Below, one piece after another: positions 1 through 10,740 of a stretch of DNA of 64,000 bases. The stretch is taken from assembly GCA_043228905.1 (NCBI GenBank), contig JBHGNT010000006.1, positions 19,778,001 through 19,842,000 on the forward strand, given 5' to 3'. A program made the translations under genes and the position numbers. Under the pieces are notes generated by a model. The model did not search any database. It was not told where the DNA came from and saw only the letters and a list, made by a program, of their open reading frames with translations. Each line of letters begins with the position of its first letter. The stretch's first letter is position 1. This DNA is from Azolla caroliniana (Eukaryota > Polypodiophyta).

Positions 1-1954
1 CGGCCCAAGGACTCTCGTGGTACGCCATTAACAAGTTGTCCTGCTCGTCCTCTCTTACCACTACGCGGAGTGGAACGCCGCCTCGCTTCTTTGGGAGCCT
101 CCATATGTTCTTGTCTCGTAGGAAGAACCAGTAAGCTTTCTTTCGGATCCGGTTAGCCTCTTCCTTTGTCCACGTTGCGTTTGGTGTCATTGTCTTCAGG
201 AACCTACCGATCTGGAACCACTCCCCGTCGTACTCGCCTTCATGGAATTCATGAAGCGCCGGAGGGCTCCTTTCCCTCGTTATGTATGTCGTCTCGAAGA
301 AGTCTACGCCGACTTCCTCGTCCTCCGAAACCATGCCGTCCTCATCGTCGAACCGCGCTCTCGAAAGCATGTCGGCCATGGCGTTGTCCTTCCCGGAGAT
401 GTGCCGTATCTCCGGATTTAGGGACTTGATGTACGCGATCCATCTGAGCATTGCTAGGTCCGGAGTTGCGCATCCGAAAATCATACCAAGAATCGGTAGG
501 CAGTCCATCTTGATTATTACCTCCATCCCTATAAGATAATCTTTGCCGGCCTTAATCGCTGAAACGATACCCCATAGTTCGTGCTTAACTTGGGCGTATC
601 CTCGTTGTCACTCACTGAGAACCTTCGCCCCGAACCGGATCGGGAACCGCGCGCCGCTCTCGTCCTCCTGATTGATCACCCATCCGATCCCGGTCGGGTT
701 GGTGTCAACGGTTACGTAGATGGGGACCTCCTTGCCATAAACCGCCTTCCTGAGAGCCGGTGTTGCGGTAAGCGCCTCCTTCAGTCTCTGGACCGACTCC
801 GTATGCTCCTTGCCCCGATCAAATTTGCGCCCCCTTTTTAGCAACCCGTAAAGTGGTTCCGCGACATGTGCGTAGTGCAGAATCCAGATGTGGTAGAACG
901 CGCACGCACCCAAGAACCTCTGCACCTCCGTAACCGACTTGCACTCTTCCATCGTTGTAGAGATGGCTTCTATCTTTGCCGGAGATGGTTTCCGGCCGTA
1001 GGGCCTGCACAAGTGACTGACCACTAGGATCTCTGATTGGCCGAATGTTGATTTCTCCCCGGAGAAGGTGAGTCGTGCGACCTCCAGTCTTTGCAGCACC
1101 TTCTCGCAGTCATTAATGTGGTCCGTGACGAACCTCCGGCATCCGTCCAACCCAACCACCTCGTCCTTATGCTCCACTGGATATCCTTTGATCGGGATGT
1201 CATCTAGGAATGACATGGTGATGTCCGGGATGTAGTCCCTTAGCACCTTGTTCATTGCATTCACCATGTGCGCCACCGAGTTTGTCCCTCCTTGCGGGAG
1301 GGTACACATCTGCACTAAGCTGAGAGGGGTCCGCATCGTCATGATATCCCTGCTTTCTACGGCTAGTTGGAACTGATCGTACCCCGAGTACAGATCACCA
1401 ACCGAATAGATTGACCTTCAGGCGAAGGCTTCCGCGAACTCGTCTATCGTTGGTCCGATACCTGCATTACGAATGGTCACCCTGTTGACCGGTTGCAGGT
1501 CTTGAATGAAGCACAACGTGCCGTTCTTCTTTGGCACGGTAAACCACCGGTTCAAATATGGGGCATTCGATGGTTTGAGGATGACCATCTCCACCTTCTG
1601 CTTCAGTAGCTCCATCAACTTCGGGATGTAAGCTTTGGGTACCAGAATTGGCTTGAGATTCCACGGCACATGTGGCACCGTGAATATCACCATCGACTCT
1701 ACGATCTTCGGGTCAATGCACCCGATCTCCTCCGGCGAGAATGCGAAGGCTCTCCCGTGCCTTCCGAGCATCCTCCGAAACCGGTCCTCCTCCGCCAGTA
1801 GTAAAAACCCACCCCCACCAACCTTGAGCTCCCGTAACGTTATGTCGGTGAATCGCTGCCCTATGCCGACCGGTTGACGTAAACTTGGGTCCGACGCGAC
1901 CCCCTTTATCAGCTCTTCGCTACCCTCCGGCAAGGGTGCCGCGACTGGCCTCAC
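1..1954 (-). pseudogene. Ty3-like retroelement pol: reverse transcriptase, RNase H and start of integrase
   Basis: This is the pol part of a minus-strand Ty3-type element; it runs off the left edge of the window. Reading leftwards from 1954, the reverse transcriptase opens with RWFTVPKKNGTL and QDLQPVNRVTIRN. It then has LYSGYDQFQLA, the catalytic box as FLDDIP (the FLDD form of YxDD) near 1210, and FLGACAFYHIW in the thumb. RNase H follows at about 740-400 and the zinc-finger side of integrase begins near position 1 (YHESPWA). The frame is the same throughout but is broken by in-frame stops at about 1418 and 608, and a further TAG at 1958 separates it from the upstream part. In typical relatives the 608 position reads NERQQGYAQ, so that stop may be a CGA to TGA change; this is inference. 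The copy cannot make a full polyprotein. Confidence 0.88.
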
Positions 1955-2968
1955 CTTCTAGTCCACAGTCTTGTACTTGGTATCCACAAGGGCCGTCCGA
2001 CCGAACCCGACCTTTTTCCCGAAGTCAGCAATGACTTCGTACATCTCTACCGAACTAACCGGAACTGCCCAGTCTTCACTAAGGCCTCCTTCGACAACCT
2101 TGCATAATTCCCCCAAGGTGTCATCGAAGGAGACCGCCTCCACGGCACTGCCAATCTCTTCGCCGGGGCCAAGGACCCCGAGCGCCCTGAGTCTTTCTTC
2201 CGCCTTCTTCCTTTCCTGGCCACTGATACCGGCTATGGTACAACCTCCATTATCGGAGAACCAAAATTTTCTACCTATGGTACACGTGTGGGGTTCTTCC
2301 GAGGTGTCCGGACTATTGCGGCCCCACGCCTTGATAGCCCTCTCTAAAAATCCCGTCGTCTCTCGCCACCGAGGGTCTCACGGTTACGCTCATGGTTCGG
2401 TCTCACTGTCAAAATTTGAATGGAGCGTTGTCCGTCCTAGCTCTTCACGCGCGCGTATGCCAATCCATTGTCAAGCACCTTCGTTTCCATCTGTGCTACC
2501 GTAATGTATGGCTCACCGAGTATCACCGGGTGCGAAGAGGTCTCCTGCACAAAGAAGTGTTGATATCTCAACGTCGCCGATCTTTACGCGTACATTCGGG
2601 CACGCACCATGCAGCTCCTCTGTAGCACGTGTCATCGCGCGTATCTTCCACCCGTGCTTGGTGTTGATCAGCCACTTCCCCTTTTTGTAGAAGTCCATGG
2701 ACATCAGGTTGATCTCCGAGCCGTGGTCTATCAATGCCACCACCGGCTCCTGCACGTCCCCAACCCGGACATGGGTCTCCGTAGTGGCCCTGGCCCAATG
2801 CGGCTTCGCGTAGTAGCTGTCCGTCAACTCATCCTCTAGGGTCGTGTCTTCTAGGTGCATCATCCGCACCTCCACAAGCTTCTCCGGCTCCGGCTCCGTC
2901 GAGAGCCGCTTCCGCTTCACCAAGTCCACAATGGAGTTGTGGAACTCCTTCTTGGTGATTCCGAGCAC
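1955..2968 (-). pseudogene. Ty3-like retroelement aspartic protease and linker
   Basis: This is the protease region of the same minus-strand element. The open stretch 2968-2513 carries VVALIDHGSEINLMS, where D-H-G replaces the usual D-S/T-G of retroviral-type aspartic proteases. The flap and C-terminal part follow (RVKIGDVEISTLL). The rest down to 1958 is linker to the reverse transcriptase and ends in an in-frame TAG. It lies in the expected order between gag on the right and reverse transcriptase on the left. D-H-G in place of D-S-G is, to my knowledge, found in one lineage of plant and fungal Ty3-like elements, so it need not be a mutation. Placement is sure from context; activity is excluded by the stops. 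Confidence 0.75.
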
Positions 2969-3054
2969 CTCCCTCAGCGACAGCTACACCTTGCTGTCGA
3001 GAATCTGTTCCTCGAGGACCTTCCACAAGTCCGTTGACCTCTCAATCTCCGTGC

Positions 3055-4457
3055 TCAGCCAGTAACTGGCCCTTTTCGTTTTATCTGGCACCCGGTGTTG
3101 CCAACATTGTTCTGCTTTGGTCCGAATCGGGTCTCATACTGTTGTGAGGGACCGGCGCCCCCAGCCCTTCCCGCGCGCTTGTCTCCTACCAGAACCTCGT
3201 AGTTCTGGCATGCGGCTTCCACGAAGCCAGTCTTTTCTTCAACCAGATCGTCCCATCCGGGGACCTCCTGGATACGTTGTTCCGCCTCCTCCTTCTTTAG
3301 CCATACCCCGGAGAGGCCTTCCAGCACCAGCGGCCAGAATCTGGAGTCTTTTGCCTTCCGACCCTCGTCGCCCCCGACCCGGATACCCGCTGACGCGGAG
3401 TAGTGGATGGCCTCTGCATGTCGCGTCGCAACTTCTTCCATCAAGAGCTTCATCCCATCGCGCCTAGTGTTCAACTCTAGGGCTTTCTGCGTGTCGCCGG
3501 CATACACCTGCCCATTCTAGAGGCACACCACGTTGGCCCGGAGTGCCTCTGCGAAATCCGCGCATTCTTTCTGGATGTGACCACACCACATGCATCGCTT
3601 CCCCGTCAGCGGCCTCCGGTCACGAGGTTGATCGCCGTTGTCCGTACTTGTGCGATCTGGAGGTCGCACACAATTTGCGTTAGCTCTTCCAGAGCCGCTC
3701 CTCCAAAAGAGCCTTGGACCACTCCGCTCGAGGTTGGGCCCGTCTCGAGCCAATTCCGAGTCTCTTCCTTCCTAGCCGGCACCGATATCGGCTCCTCGAG
3801 CTTCCTCGCCGGGACCGACCCCGACGCCGTCGAGCCCTCATCGCTCCACTCGCCCCGCTTGTCAAAGCGGGCGTAGACCCTTTTGACCACGGCCTAGTCG
3901 GCCATGAGGCCGTCATCCGTCTCCAATAGGAGAGCCACCTTCTCCCGATCTAGTGCGTGCACCAACTTGACGAACAACAAGACCCTACTCGTGTCGAGCA
4001 CGGTCTGATCCAACACCGACAACCTAACGAATTGTTGTTCGAATTCCTGGAGGAGCACTGACGCGTTCCTCCCCTTTCCAGGGCTCTCAACCCAAGCCAT
4101 GAAGTCCCGCTTCGACAGCCGAAGCGAATCGTCATACCCGTACTTCTTGAGGAGCCGCCCCTCGAGCTCCACCCAAACTTGGCATCCGGCTAGCACCTTG
4201 AGCACCTCCACGTGGATGCTCGGCGTCACCACTCGAGGGAACCTGGACAATCGTTTGTCCTCTGGGATGTTCCTCATGATCATTTCGGCCCGATAGGCCT
4301 CCAAATAGCTCGTGGCATTCTTCCCACCGAATCGGCCTATGGTGCCGACAATCGATTCTACGGCCCTATCAAGGGCACCCGTTCCCTCACGAGCACTCAG
4401 TAGCCTGTCGACAACTACTGCCATAGCTTTCACAAGCTCAGATCCCCTCATCTTCAA
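3055..4457 (-). pseudogene. Ty3-like retroelement gag with zinc knuckle
   Basis: This is the capsid-type region of the minus-strand element. The first open stretch (4457-3894, start MKMRGSELVKAM) has FGGKNATSYLEAYRAEM and an FEQQFVRLSVLDQ segment typical of the gag helical domain. After frame breaks, 3753-3517 carries a zinc-knuckle-like CMWCGHIQKEC, and 3507-3055 gives a charged tail. The start lies just inside the LTR and possible primer-binding site, as expected for the first gene of the element. Several frame changes near 3890-3510 make this a dead copy. A related FAQLSGQDQRL motif recurs at 31039-31210. Confidence 0.78.
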
Positions 4458-4476
4458 CTCCTTTGCCGCCTTCTTT

Positions 4477-4492
4477 CACGTCGGGTTCACCA
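4477..4492 (-). other. possible primer-binding site of the Ty3-like element
   Basis: On the minus strand, TGGTGAACCCGACGTG starts five bases inside the LTR end. TGG at the start fits pairing with a tRNA 3' CCA end. I could not assign the tRNA, so this rests mainly on position. Confidence 0.45.
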
Positions 4493-4497
4493 AATTA

Positions 4498-4595
4498 TGT
4501 CGTGTTGTTACGCTCTCACGTGTGAAATGAGGCGGAACCACGGGGGCCCTGAACCAAGGAGCGTGAGAAAGGAGAGGGAGAGAGATTCGCAGAAG

Positions 4596-4627
<32 letters not shown>

Positions 4628-5133
4628 ACAGAAAATTCAATTACAATGTCACCTATGATTACAACCGGCAAACCAACAACAGACCCAAAACGGGGGGGGT
4701 CCCACGCACACACACGGACAACACAGAGAACACACGATGGAGCCTCCGCTGGAAGCACACGGGCTTACACGCAGCAGAGGCAACCTACACAGAGACGTAG
4801 TGGAGAGCAACCGTAGAGGAGGAGAGAGCTCGGTTCCCAGTCCGACAACACTCCGTCCTCGCCAAAACGTGATACCTATCTCCTTCTTCTCCCCTCCCTT
4901 TTATAGGTCGCCGAGGAGGCCGTTACATCAAAACATATTGAATTTATTCTCTGTCCTTTCAGACAGAGATACGCATCGGTTCCCTAGACAATTAATACCC
5001 TTCCTAATACATAGGTACATCAACCAATCTATTCCTAGCTATGTACAATTCATAAACATACACACATGCGCAAAAAGGATTGGGTCATGCTTCTTCCCCT
5101 TGATTCCTCCTAGGGGCGGTTTTCTCCACGACA
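4498..5133 (-). repeat. 5' LTR of the minus-strand Ty3-like element
   Basis: The LTR ends are the short inverted repeat TGTCGTG (4498-4504) and CACGACA (5127-5133). Gag lies directly to its left, and an interrupted copia reverse transcriptase resumes directly to its right. A minus-strand TATA box (TATAAAAGGG, 4896-4905) sits where a promoter would be. A (CA)n microsatellite fills 4596-4623. The partner LTR lies outside the window, so the length of 636 bp rests on the terminal repeats and the clean junction at 5133/5134, not on a second copy. Confidence 0.8.
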
Positions 5134-6140
5134 CTGGTTAGGCTTCTATTGTATGTTGATGATTTAGTCATCGCCGGTACCGTCCTGGACGAAATCCCCC
5201 GTGTAAAGTCTCAACTCGTGGCATCATTTGAAATGAAGGATCTTGGAGACCTTCATTACTTCCTCGGGATCAAAGTGATCCGCGCCCCCGAAGGCATATT
5301 GATCAACCAACGTCATTACGCGTTGAACATGCTCTTCAAGTTCGAGATGGCCAACTGTAAGCCCATCTCGACCCCTTTGGATAGAAACGCAAAGCTTTGC
5401 CGAGATTCGGGAAAGGCATGTGACCCGACACGGTATCGACAGATGTCGAAAGCCTAATATATTTGATGATCACCAGGGCGGATCTCAGCTACCTGGTTGG
5501 AATGATCAGTTAGTTTATGTCGCAGCCTATGGCCGAACACTTTCAATGCGCGCAAAGGATATTGCGATATGTCAGCAACACGAAACACATGGCGTTGTTG
5601 TATCGGGCATGCGTAGCCGAACAGATGGTTGGCTACACGGATGCCGATTGGGCCGGAAACGTCAGTGATCGTAGATCCACATCCGGATACACCTTCTCAT
5701 TAGGAAGTGCAACGATTGCATGGAGCAATAAGAAGCATCCAACAGTAGCATTGTCGAGCACGGAGGCCGAATATCGAGGGGCGACTGTCGCTACGTGCGA
5801 AGTCATTTGGTTGAAATGACTGTTACAAGATCTGCATGTGGAGGTGTTCGATCCGACGATGATCTATTGCGACAACCTTAGCAATATCCACCTTGCAAAA
5901 AACCCTGTATTCCACGCCCGGACCAAGCACATTGAGGTGCATTACCATTTTGTCTACGAGCGGGTCCTTTCAGGTGAAGTTGAACTAGCGTATGTTCCGA
6001 CGGATCGACAAGTTGCTGACATTTTCACCAAGCCTCTTGGTCTCGACAAGTTGCGGCATTTCTCGGGTGAGCTTGGGTTGCGTCACCTCGACATGCCAAA
6101 CTTGAGGGGGAGACAGGAACAAGAGAGTGAAAGGAGCTGA
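5134..6140 (+). pseudogene. Ty1/copia pol: C-terminal half of reverse transcriptase and RNase H
   Basis: The piece starts abruptly at the LTR junction and reads LLYVDDLVIAG, the YVDD catalytic box of copia reverse transcriptase. SFEMKDLGDLHYFLG and TPLDRNAKL follow. After a frameshift near 5450-5520 the RNase H part reads GYTDADWAGN, ALSSTEAEYRG, IYCDNLSNIHLAKN and ADIFTKPLGLDKL. A stop at about 5817 and the TGA at 6138 interrupt it. The 5' half is not visible; the Ty3-like insertion separates it from this part, and it should lie left of the window. The copy at 11451-14119 is a close relative. Confidence 0.92.
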
Positions 6141-6620
6141 GGTGATCATCGCGGCGGAAGTGACCGTGATGCGGAGTCGGATGAAGAATTCAATTTCGGG
6201 CTGGCTGAAGAAGCCGATGAAGAGAGCAAGGGCCATAATCATAGGGAAGAGCCGAGGACAACCAAATCAGGGGGAGGTAAGGCCAAGACCAAGACGTGGT
6301 CTAACATTGTCAAAGTCCTAAAGACTGAAGACAAATTGGAGACAACCAATTCGAATGGAAGTGGAATTGAATCGGAAGAGACTGATTCAATCAAAATGTT
6401 CGATTCGGATATTACGAATCGATTGAGGGCCAAGCAGAGGAAAGGGCAGCGGAAGAGGCGCCAACACCGCAACAACAAGGGAGCTGAGAAGGGCCAAATT
6501 ACCAGACAAGCCAACCAGAAGGGTCGAGGAACGCGAGCAAGGCGTGAAGCCAGGAAAAGCCAGAGTGAAGATCCGGAGGAGCATGTGGAACTTCAAGTTG
6601 AGCTTGAGGGGGAGTGTTGA
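6141..6620 (+). CDS. in-frame C-terminal extension after copia RNase H
   Basis: After the TGA at 6138-6140 the same reading frame stays open for 159 codons, to a TGA formed by the first bases of the LTR (TGTTGA at 6615). The predicted segment begins GDHRGGSDRDAESDEEFNFG, is acidic at first, contains TWSNIVKVLK and ends in a strongly basic Lys/Arg/Gln-rich part. I recognise no domain. An open frame this long in the same phase as RNase H suggests that the element's polyprotein once ran on through it, so 6138 may be a later stop. It may instead be a chance opening in a purine-rich 3' untranslated region. Confidence 0.45.
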   Translation, partial: GDHRGGSDRDAESDEEFNFGLAEEADEESKGHNHREEPRTTKSGGGKAKTKTWSNIVKVLKTEDKLETTNSNGSGIESEETDSIKMFDSDITNRLRAKQRKGQRKRRQHRNNKGAEKGQITRQANQKGRGTRARREARKSQSEDPEEHVELQVELEGEC

Positions 6621-6898
6621 GTGACAAGCTCAACATTGGGTGCGTAACCTAGTGCGTAGACTGGGTGCGTAAAACAGTATGCATAACGTGGTCGTATCGG
6701 TGTGTAAACTGAAAGGCCGTTAGTATGGTATTCCTCGTAAGGAATAAATTTGGGAGTTAGTGTAGTAGGCTCATTTATGAGCAGTGAAGTACTATCAGTA
6801 CTTGTGTCAGCTCGATAGTCAGGGCTTGTATAAAAGGTGCTCACTGAGCACGACGTATGTACAGAGGGTCATTATTTTGAAATAGAATTGAGTTGTTT

Positions 6899-6958
<60 letters not shown>

Positions 6959-7111
6959 TCCATCTCTGCGTTTTCTGTGTTTTTTACCAAACTGTCATTC
7001 TCTGAACTATGTACTCTGTGTTTCGCATGCGCTTTTGCACACGTATTCTTTTACAATTCCAAATTCGTCATGTTCAATTACATTAAGCCATATGCAATCA
7101 ATCTATCAACA
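6615..7111 (+). repeat. 3' LTR of the copia element
   Basis: A purine run (GAGGGGGAG) ends at 6614 and the LTR begins TGTTGAG. It ends TCAACA at 7106-7111, giving TGTTGA/TCAACA inverted ends over 497 bp. A TATA box (GTATAAAAGG) lies near 6830, followed by a (TC)n tract at 6901-6954. Sequence to the right is an unrelated pseudogene in the other orientation, which fixes the boundary. The 5' LTR should be left of the window. Confidence 0.78.
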
Positions 7112-8388
7112 AGCTGGAACGACGAGCTCTTCTAGACTAGTTGGTTGTTGTAGATCGTCCTCATTGGCATTTTCGGTACACACAGTCGAATTTAAGATTT
7201 GTTCAGACTCTGTAACATCTTCCACGTCAACAACATCCCATGCTTCTTCATCAATTGGCTCCATTGGTTCTCAGGATGCTAGTTGGAATCTTTCATATTC
7301 GTTTATATGCTTAGCTCCAACTTCTTGGTCTTGATCTGGACAATCCCAAATACCTTGGATCCGCATTTTGATGAAGTTGACTTGTTCAGAGTCCTTCTCT
7401 AGCGCAACAGAGTTCCTAAAGATCTTTAGCGCACACGTTGTCGTAGTACCTGAAATCATAAAGCAAGTCAAATTACATTCCCTAGCCTTTAACACAAACC
7501 ACAATAACATCCATATACTATAATCCATATACACTATACATGTGCTGGAGAACAAATCTAGCACCCAATCATCTAGGTCAGGGAAGAGCTTGATCAGGCA
7601 GTTGATCAATCTTTGTGGTTTTTGGTAAGGGTTAACTAGACTCTTATCGTCGGATATATAGCGCAACTTTTTTGCCATGGCAGGGCACATGATATATGTG
7701 ACAACATTCCTTTCATTCACATGTGCCCGCACCTTCTTTGTGATTGAGTCATAGTAATCAACACAAATATGCTCAACCGCATTAACAATCCGTTTGCCCG
7801 GACTACGTGTAATATTTGTTTTGATCCTATCAAATTTGCACATTCAATGTTACCATTGTTACATTGTAAAGTTTTTGCAACATATTTAAACAATCTTAAT
7901 ACTATAACTTACCAATGCATATGTTCGGTAGCATGACAACGCGACTTCAATGCAGTTGTTATAGATAAAGATTGACCCGTGCTGTGAAAAATCACAATTC
8001 GCCACAACGGTGCAAGGGTCAACTCTACCAAGTCTTTCACCATTTTTTTTATTTGAGGATATTTGAAAGGCACATCGTCATACATAGATCCCGCTACGGA
8101 ATCCCTATGGAATGTTTGCGATTAACAATGTGTAGTGCCTTTTCGGTAATATGCTACTCATATTAGCCACTTCCCCGTTGAACACAGTATAGTGCAATTG
8201 TCAGAAAGTGTTGCCCTGTGCAAAAAACTTTTAATTGTCTCCAAATCCTCAAGCACAGCTAGCTCTTTCCCTTTTGTCATCCTCTTCTCGTATTTAGCTC
8301 TTTCTAAGTGCATGATAAACGAACTTGGAATGCCTTCATTTGTATCACTTGTTTTATTTGAACGAGGTGGTTTCCGCAATTATCAACT
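7112..8388 (-). pseudogene. beta-class amino-methyltransferase-like domain, degenerate, with introns
   Basis: On the minus strand this reads as a DNA adenine/cytosine-N4 type methyltransferase in the beta-class order. HYTLLIANIP followed by a stop and GFRS (near 8100) corresponds to motif IV (D/N-PPY). NPYQKPQRLINCLI (near 7620) is the motif X region (compare HPTQKP). DDWVLDLFSST continues, after an intron (about 7539-7450, ending in CAG), as TTTTCALKIFRNSVALEKD, which is motif I plus the acidic motif II. An acidic tail (EPMEPIDEEAWDVVDVEDV) continues in frame past a TGA at 7271 until the copia LTR cuts it at 7112. Other introns are indicated near 7930-7844. Stops and frameshifts make this a pseudogene. 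Family assignment comes from motif order; the plant gene name, if any, is unknown to me. Confidence 0.7.
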
Positions 8389-8474
8389 CTATTAGGAATA
8401 TTATTATAACAAAAGCACTTAAAACAACACAATACCAAGTATTACAACATATCTAAAACTACAATTACACTTAC

Positions 8475-8964
8475 CCATTCTCTAAATACAATAAAGAATT
8501 CTTCCAAAGCCTTGTACGATGATGTTACTGGGCATGCCTATTCAACTTCTTCCCATGTCGGCATGCATAACTTCTTCATCATCAACTCTTGAACTTTCAT
8601 ATATACTTCGTGACTAAAGAAGAAATAAAATATGTCGTCAGTGATGAAATGTATAATTAGTCAAACCAAGATTATTTCTAAAAAGTTCTTACTTTTGGAA
8701 TTTTGTGACCATCTCATCTAATGAAAACTCTTTTGCGGCCAATCGAGAAAGCAAAGATATTAACAATCGGTTGTCCTTGATTCCTTGTAGTGACTGCCAT
8801 GGCAAGAGCTTCATATCTTCAGGCAACTCTTCAATAATCAAGTCACTCTTCCGTGACTTTGCCTCTATCTCTACCTGAGGGTCTAATTTACCCTTCTTCG
8901 CCCGTTGACCTTTTATTTCTTTACGCTCCCACATTGAAAAGATTTTTTCTTGTAAGTCCAGACC
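8475..8964 (-). pseudogene. middle exons of the ParB-methyltransferase pseudogene
   Basis: Two exon-like pieces join in phase. The first (about 8964-8693) reads DLQEKIFSMWERKEIKGQRA and on to LDEMVTKFQ, ending at a GTAAGA donor. The second (8613-8475) starts after a pyrimidine-rich CTTCTTTAG acceptor and reads HEVYMKVQELMMKKL, ending REW before GTAAGT. The codon split across the junction gives N (AA plus T), so the splice phase is kept. One in-frame stop (after TWEEVE) is present. These lie between the ParB-like exon and the catalytic part and probably form the linker. I recognise no domain here. Confidence 0.55.
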
Positions 8965-9119
8965 TCGCTAGTTCGAAATGCTAGTTAAAACCACAAATTG
9001 TACTTTCTTAAGCTTTCCGATTTCGTGCTTTTGTCGACAACTATCCAAACTACAAGCAAACACTATCAGCGCTGTCGTGAAGGATTTGCTTCACGATATA
9101 AAAATAAATTTAAATATTG

Positions 9120-9340
9120 AATTCAGTAATATTTCAAAACACTTGAACCCACAACCTTATAAACCAAGCACAATGTATATACCACTAGGGTAGGCTATTT
9201 GTTTTTAGAAATGTCAAGAATGTGCTTCACTATATAAGAATAAACTTAAATACTTTTGTATTAAGTAAAATTGAGGGACTTGAACCCTCAACCTTGTATA
9301 TCAAGCACAAACCATACAACACTAAGCTAGGTTATTTGTT
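9120..9340 (-). repeat. two tRNA-derived SINE-like heads
   Basis: Two minus-strand segments (about 9120-9200 and 9255-9340) each show an A-box-like block (TAGTGGTATATAC; CTAGCTTAGTG) and a B-box-like block (GGTTGTGGGTTCAAG; GAGGGTTCAAGTCCC) at tRNA-like spacing. Neither folds convincingly as a working tRNA. Similar antisense pairs occur at 17745-17830 and 17905-17990. Confidence 0.5.
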
Positions 9341-9537
9341 TTATATATCCATCATTATACTTATCCCAATACATGGGAACTCAAATGAGCATGATGGCTA
9401 TCATGCATCACATGCAATGCATGTGTGCCAAATGGCGATCATGCATTAGATGTAACTCATGCATTACATGCATAACATTACCATATGCATGGAAATACTT
9501 ATAAAAAGAGGGGAAAGGAAAACCAAAGGGGAGGAAT

Positions 9538-9768
9538 TAGGGATCGGCAACGGTTCGGTTTAGGCTTAGCCGGTTTGGCCTGATCCAAGCCAAACCGGCT
9601 AAGCCTAAACCGTTTACAGGATCTCAAACCTGAGCCGAGCCGAGCCGAGCCGGTTCACAAACCGGTTTAGGCTAAACCGGTTTATGCTAAACCGGTTTGT
9701 GAACCGGCTTGGTAAACGGCTTGTAAACCGGTTTCCAAACCGGCTTGGAAACCGGTTTAGAAACTTCC

Positions 9769-9810
<42 letters not shown>

Positions 9811-10579
9811 ACCTCCCTCTCTCTCTCTCCCAGATGATCCCTCCCACTCTCTCTCACGTCTGTGGTCTCGACTCTCTCTCCCTCTCCCTCTCTCTCCCCT
9901 CTATGTAAATCCTCTCTCTCTCCCCTCTATGTAGTTCCTCTCTCTCTCCCCTCTATGTAGTTCCTCTCTCTCTCTCTCTCTCCCCTCTATGTAGTTCATC
10001 TCTCTCTCTCTCTCCCCTCTGTGTAGTCTCTCTCTCTCTCCCCTCTATGTAGTTCCTCTCTCTCTCTCTCTCTCTCTCTCCCCTCTGTGTAGTCTCTTTG
10101 TCTCTCCCCTCTATGTAGTTCCTCTCTCTCTCTCTCTCTCTCCCCTCTGTGTAGTCTCTCTGTCTCTCCCCTCTATGTAGTTCCTCTCTCTCTCTCTCTC
10201 TCCTTATATGTTGTCTCCCTCCCTCTCTCTCTCTCTCCTCGTTTGTGTAGTCTCTCTCTCTCCTTATATGTTGTCTCCCTCCCTCTCTCTCTCTCTCTCC
10301 TCGTCTATGTAGTTCTCCCTCCCTTACTCTCTCTCTCTCTTTCCCCTTGTCTGTTGTCTCTCTCCCCCTCTCTAAAGTTTATAAACGGCTTAAACGGTTT
10401 ATCCGGCTTAGCCGGCTTGAGCCGGTTTGGCGAGGCTCAAGCCAAGCCGAGCCGAGCTCAAACCGTTAAGGCAAGTTCAAGCCTAAACCGAGCCGAGCCG
10501 AGCCGCTAAGCCGCTAAGCCGTTTTCAAGCCGGCTAAGCCAAACGGTTTAGGCTTGAGCCGAGCCGTTGCCGATCCCTA
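9538..10579. mobile_element. non-autonomous hAT-type element with 8-bp target duplication
   Basis: The element starts TAGGGATCGGCAACGG and ends with the exact reverse complement CCGTTGCCGATCCCTA, and the match continues imperfectly further in. The flanks carry a perfect 8-bp direct repeat GGAGGAAT at 9530-9537 and 10580-10587. An 8-bp duplication, a TAGGGAT start (compare maize Ac) and many subterminal AAACGG/AACCGG motifs, the kind bound by Ac-type transposases, point to the hAT superfamily. The 1042-bp body has no transposase; its centre is a CT-rich minisatellite. It lies in an intron of the ParB-methyltransferase pseudogene. The superfamily call is inference from these hallmarks. Confidence 0.88.
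9765..10375. repeat. CT-rich minisatellite inside the hAT-type element
   Basis: The core is (CT)n broken by a recurring CCCCTCTATGTAGTTC or CCCCTCTGTGTAGTCTC phrase, about ten variants long. The units differ in CT-run length, which looks like slippage growth after insertion or in the source element. Open frames here are low-complexity Ser/Leu and not genes. Confidence 0.9.
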
Positions 10580-10624
10580 GGAGGAATCAAAAAGAGAGAG
10601 TGAGAAAATAATATAATCAAGTAA

Positions 10625-10740
10625 AGAAGACTAGCTCATTGGGTGGAGAACCTCTCGTTTCGAAGTTGAGGTCGTGGGTTCACATCAAGGGTCGGTATTC
10701 AAAAGATTCATCTTACGATCAAGGATTGTAAAGTTGGTAA
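10625..10740 (+). repeat. tRNA-derived SINE-like head
   Basis: TAGCTCATTGGGTGGAG (A-box-like) and GGTCGTGGGTTCACATC (B-box-like) are about 35 bases apart, just right of the hAT-type element. A comparable unit lies at 18247-18310. This is likely a degraded Pol III-type repeat. Confidence 0.5.

Noticed and set aside
6837-7334. A 165-codon open frame with long Ser-Leu repeats.
   Set aside because: It is translation of the (TC)n tract and flanks in the copia LTR.
9684-10509. Ser/Leu-rich open frames.
   Set aside because: They are translation of the CT minisatellite of the hAT-type element.
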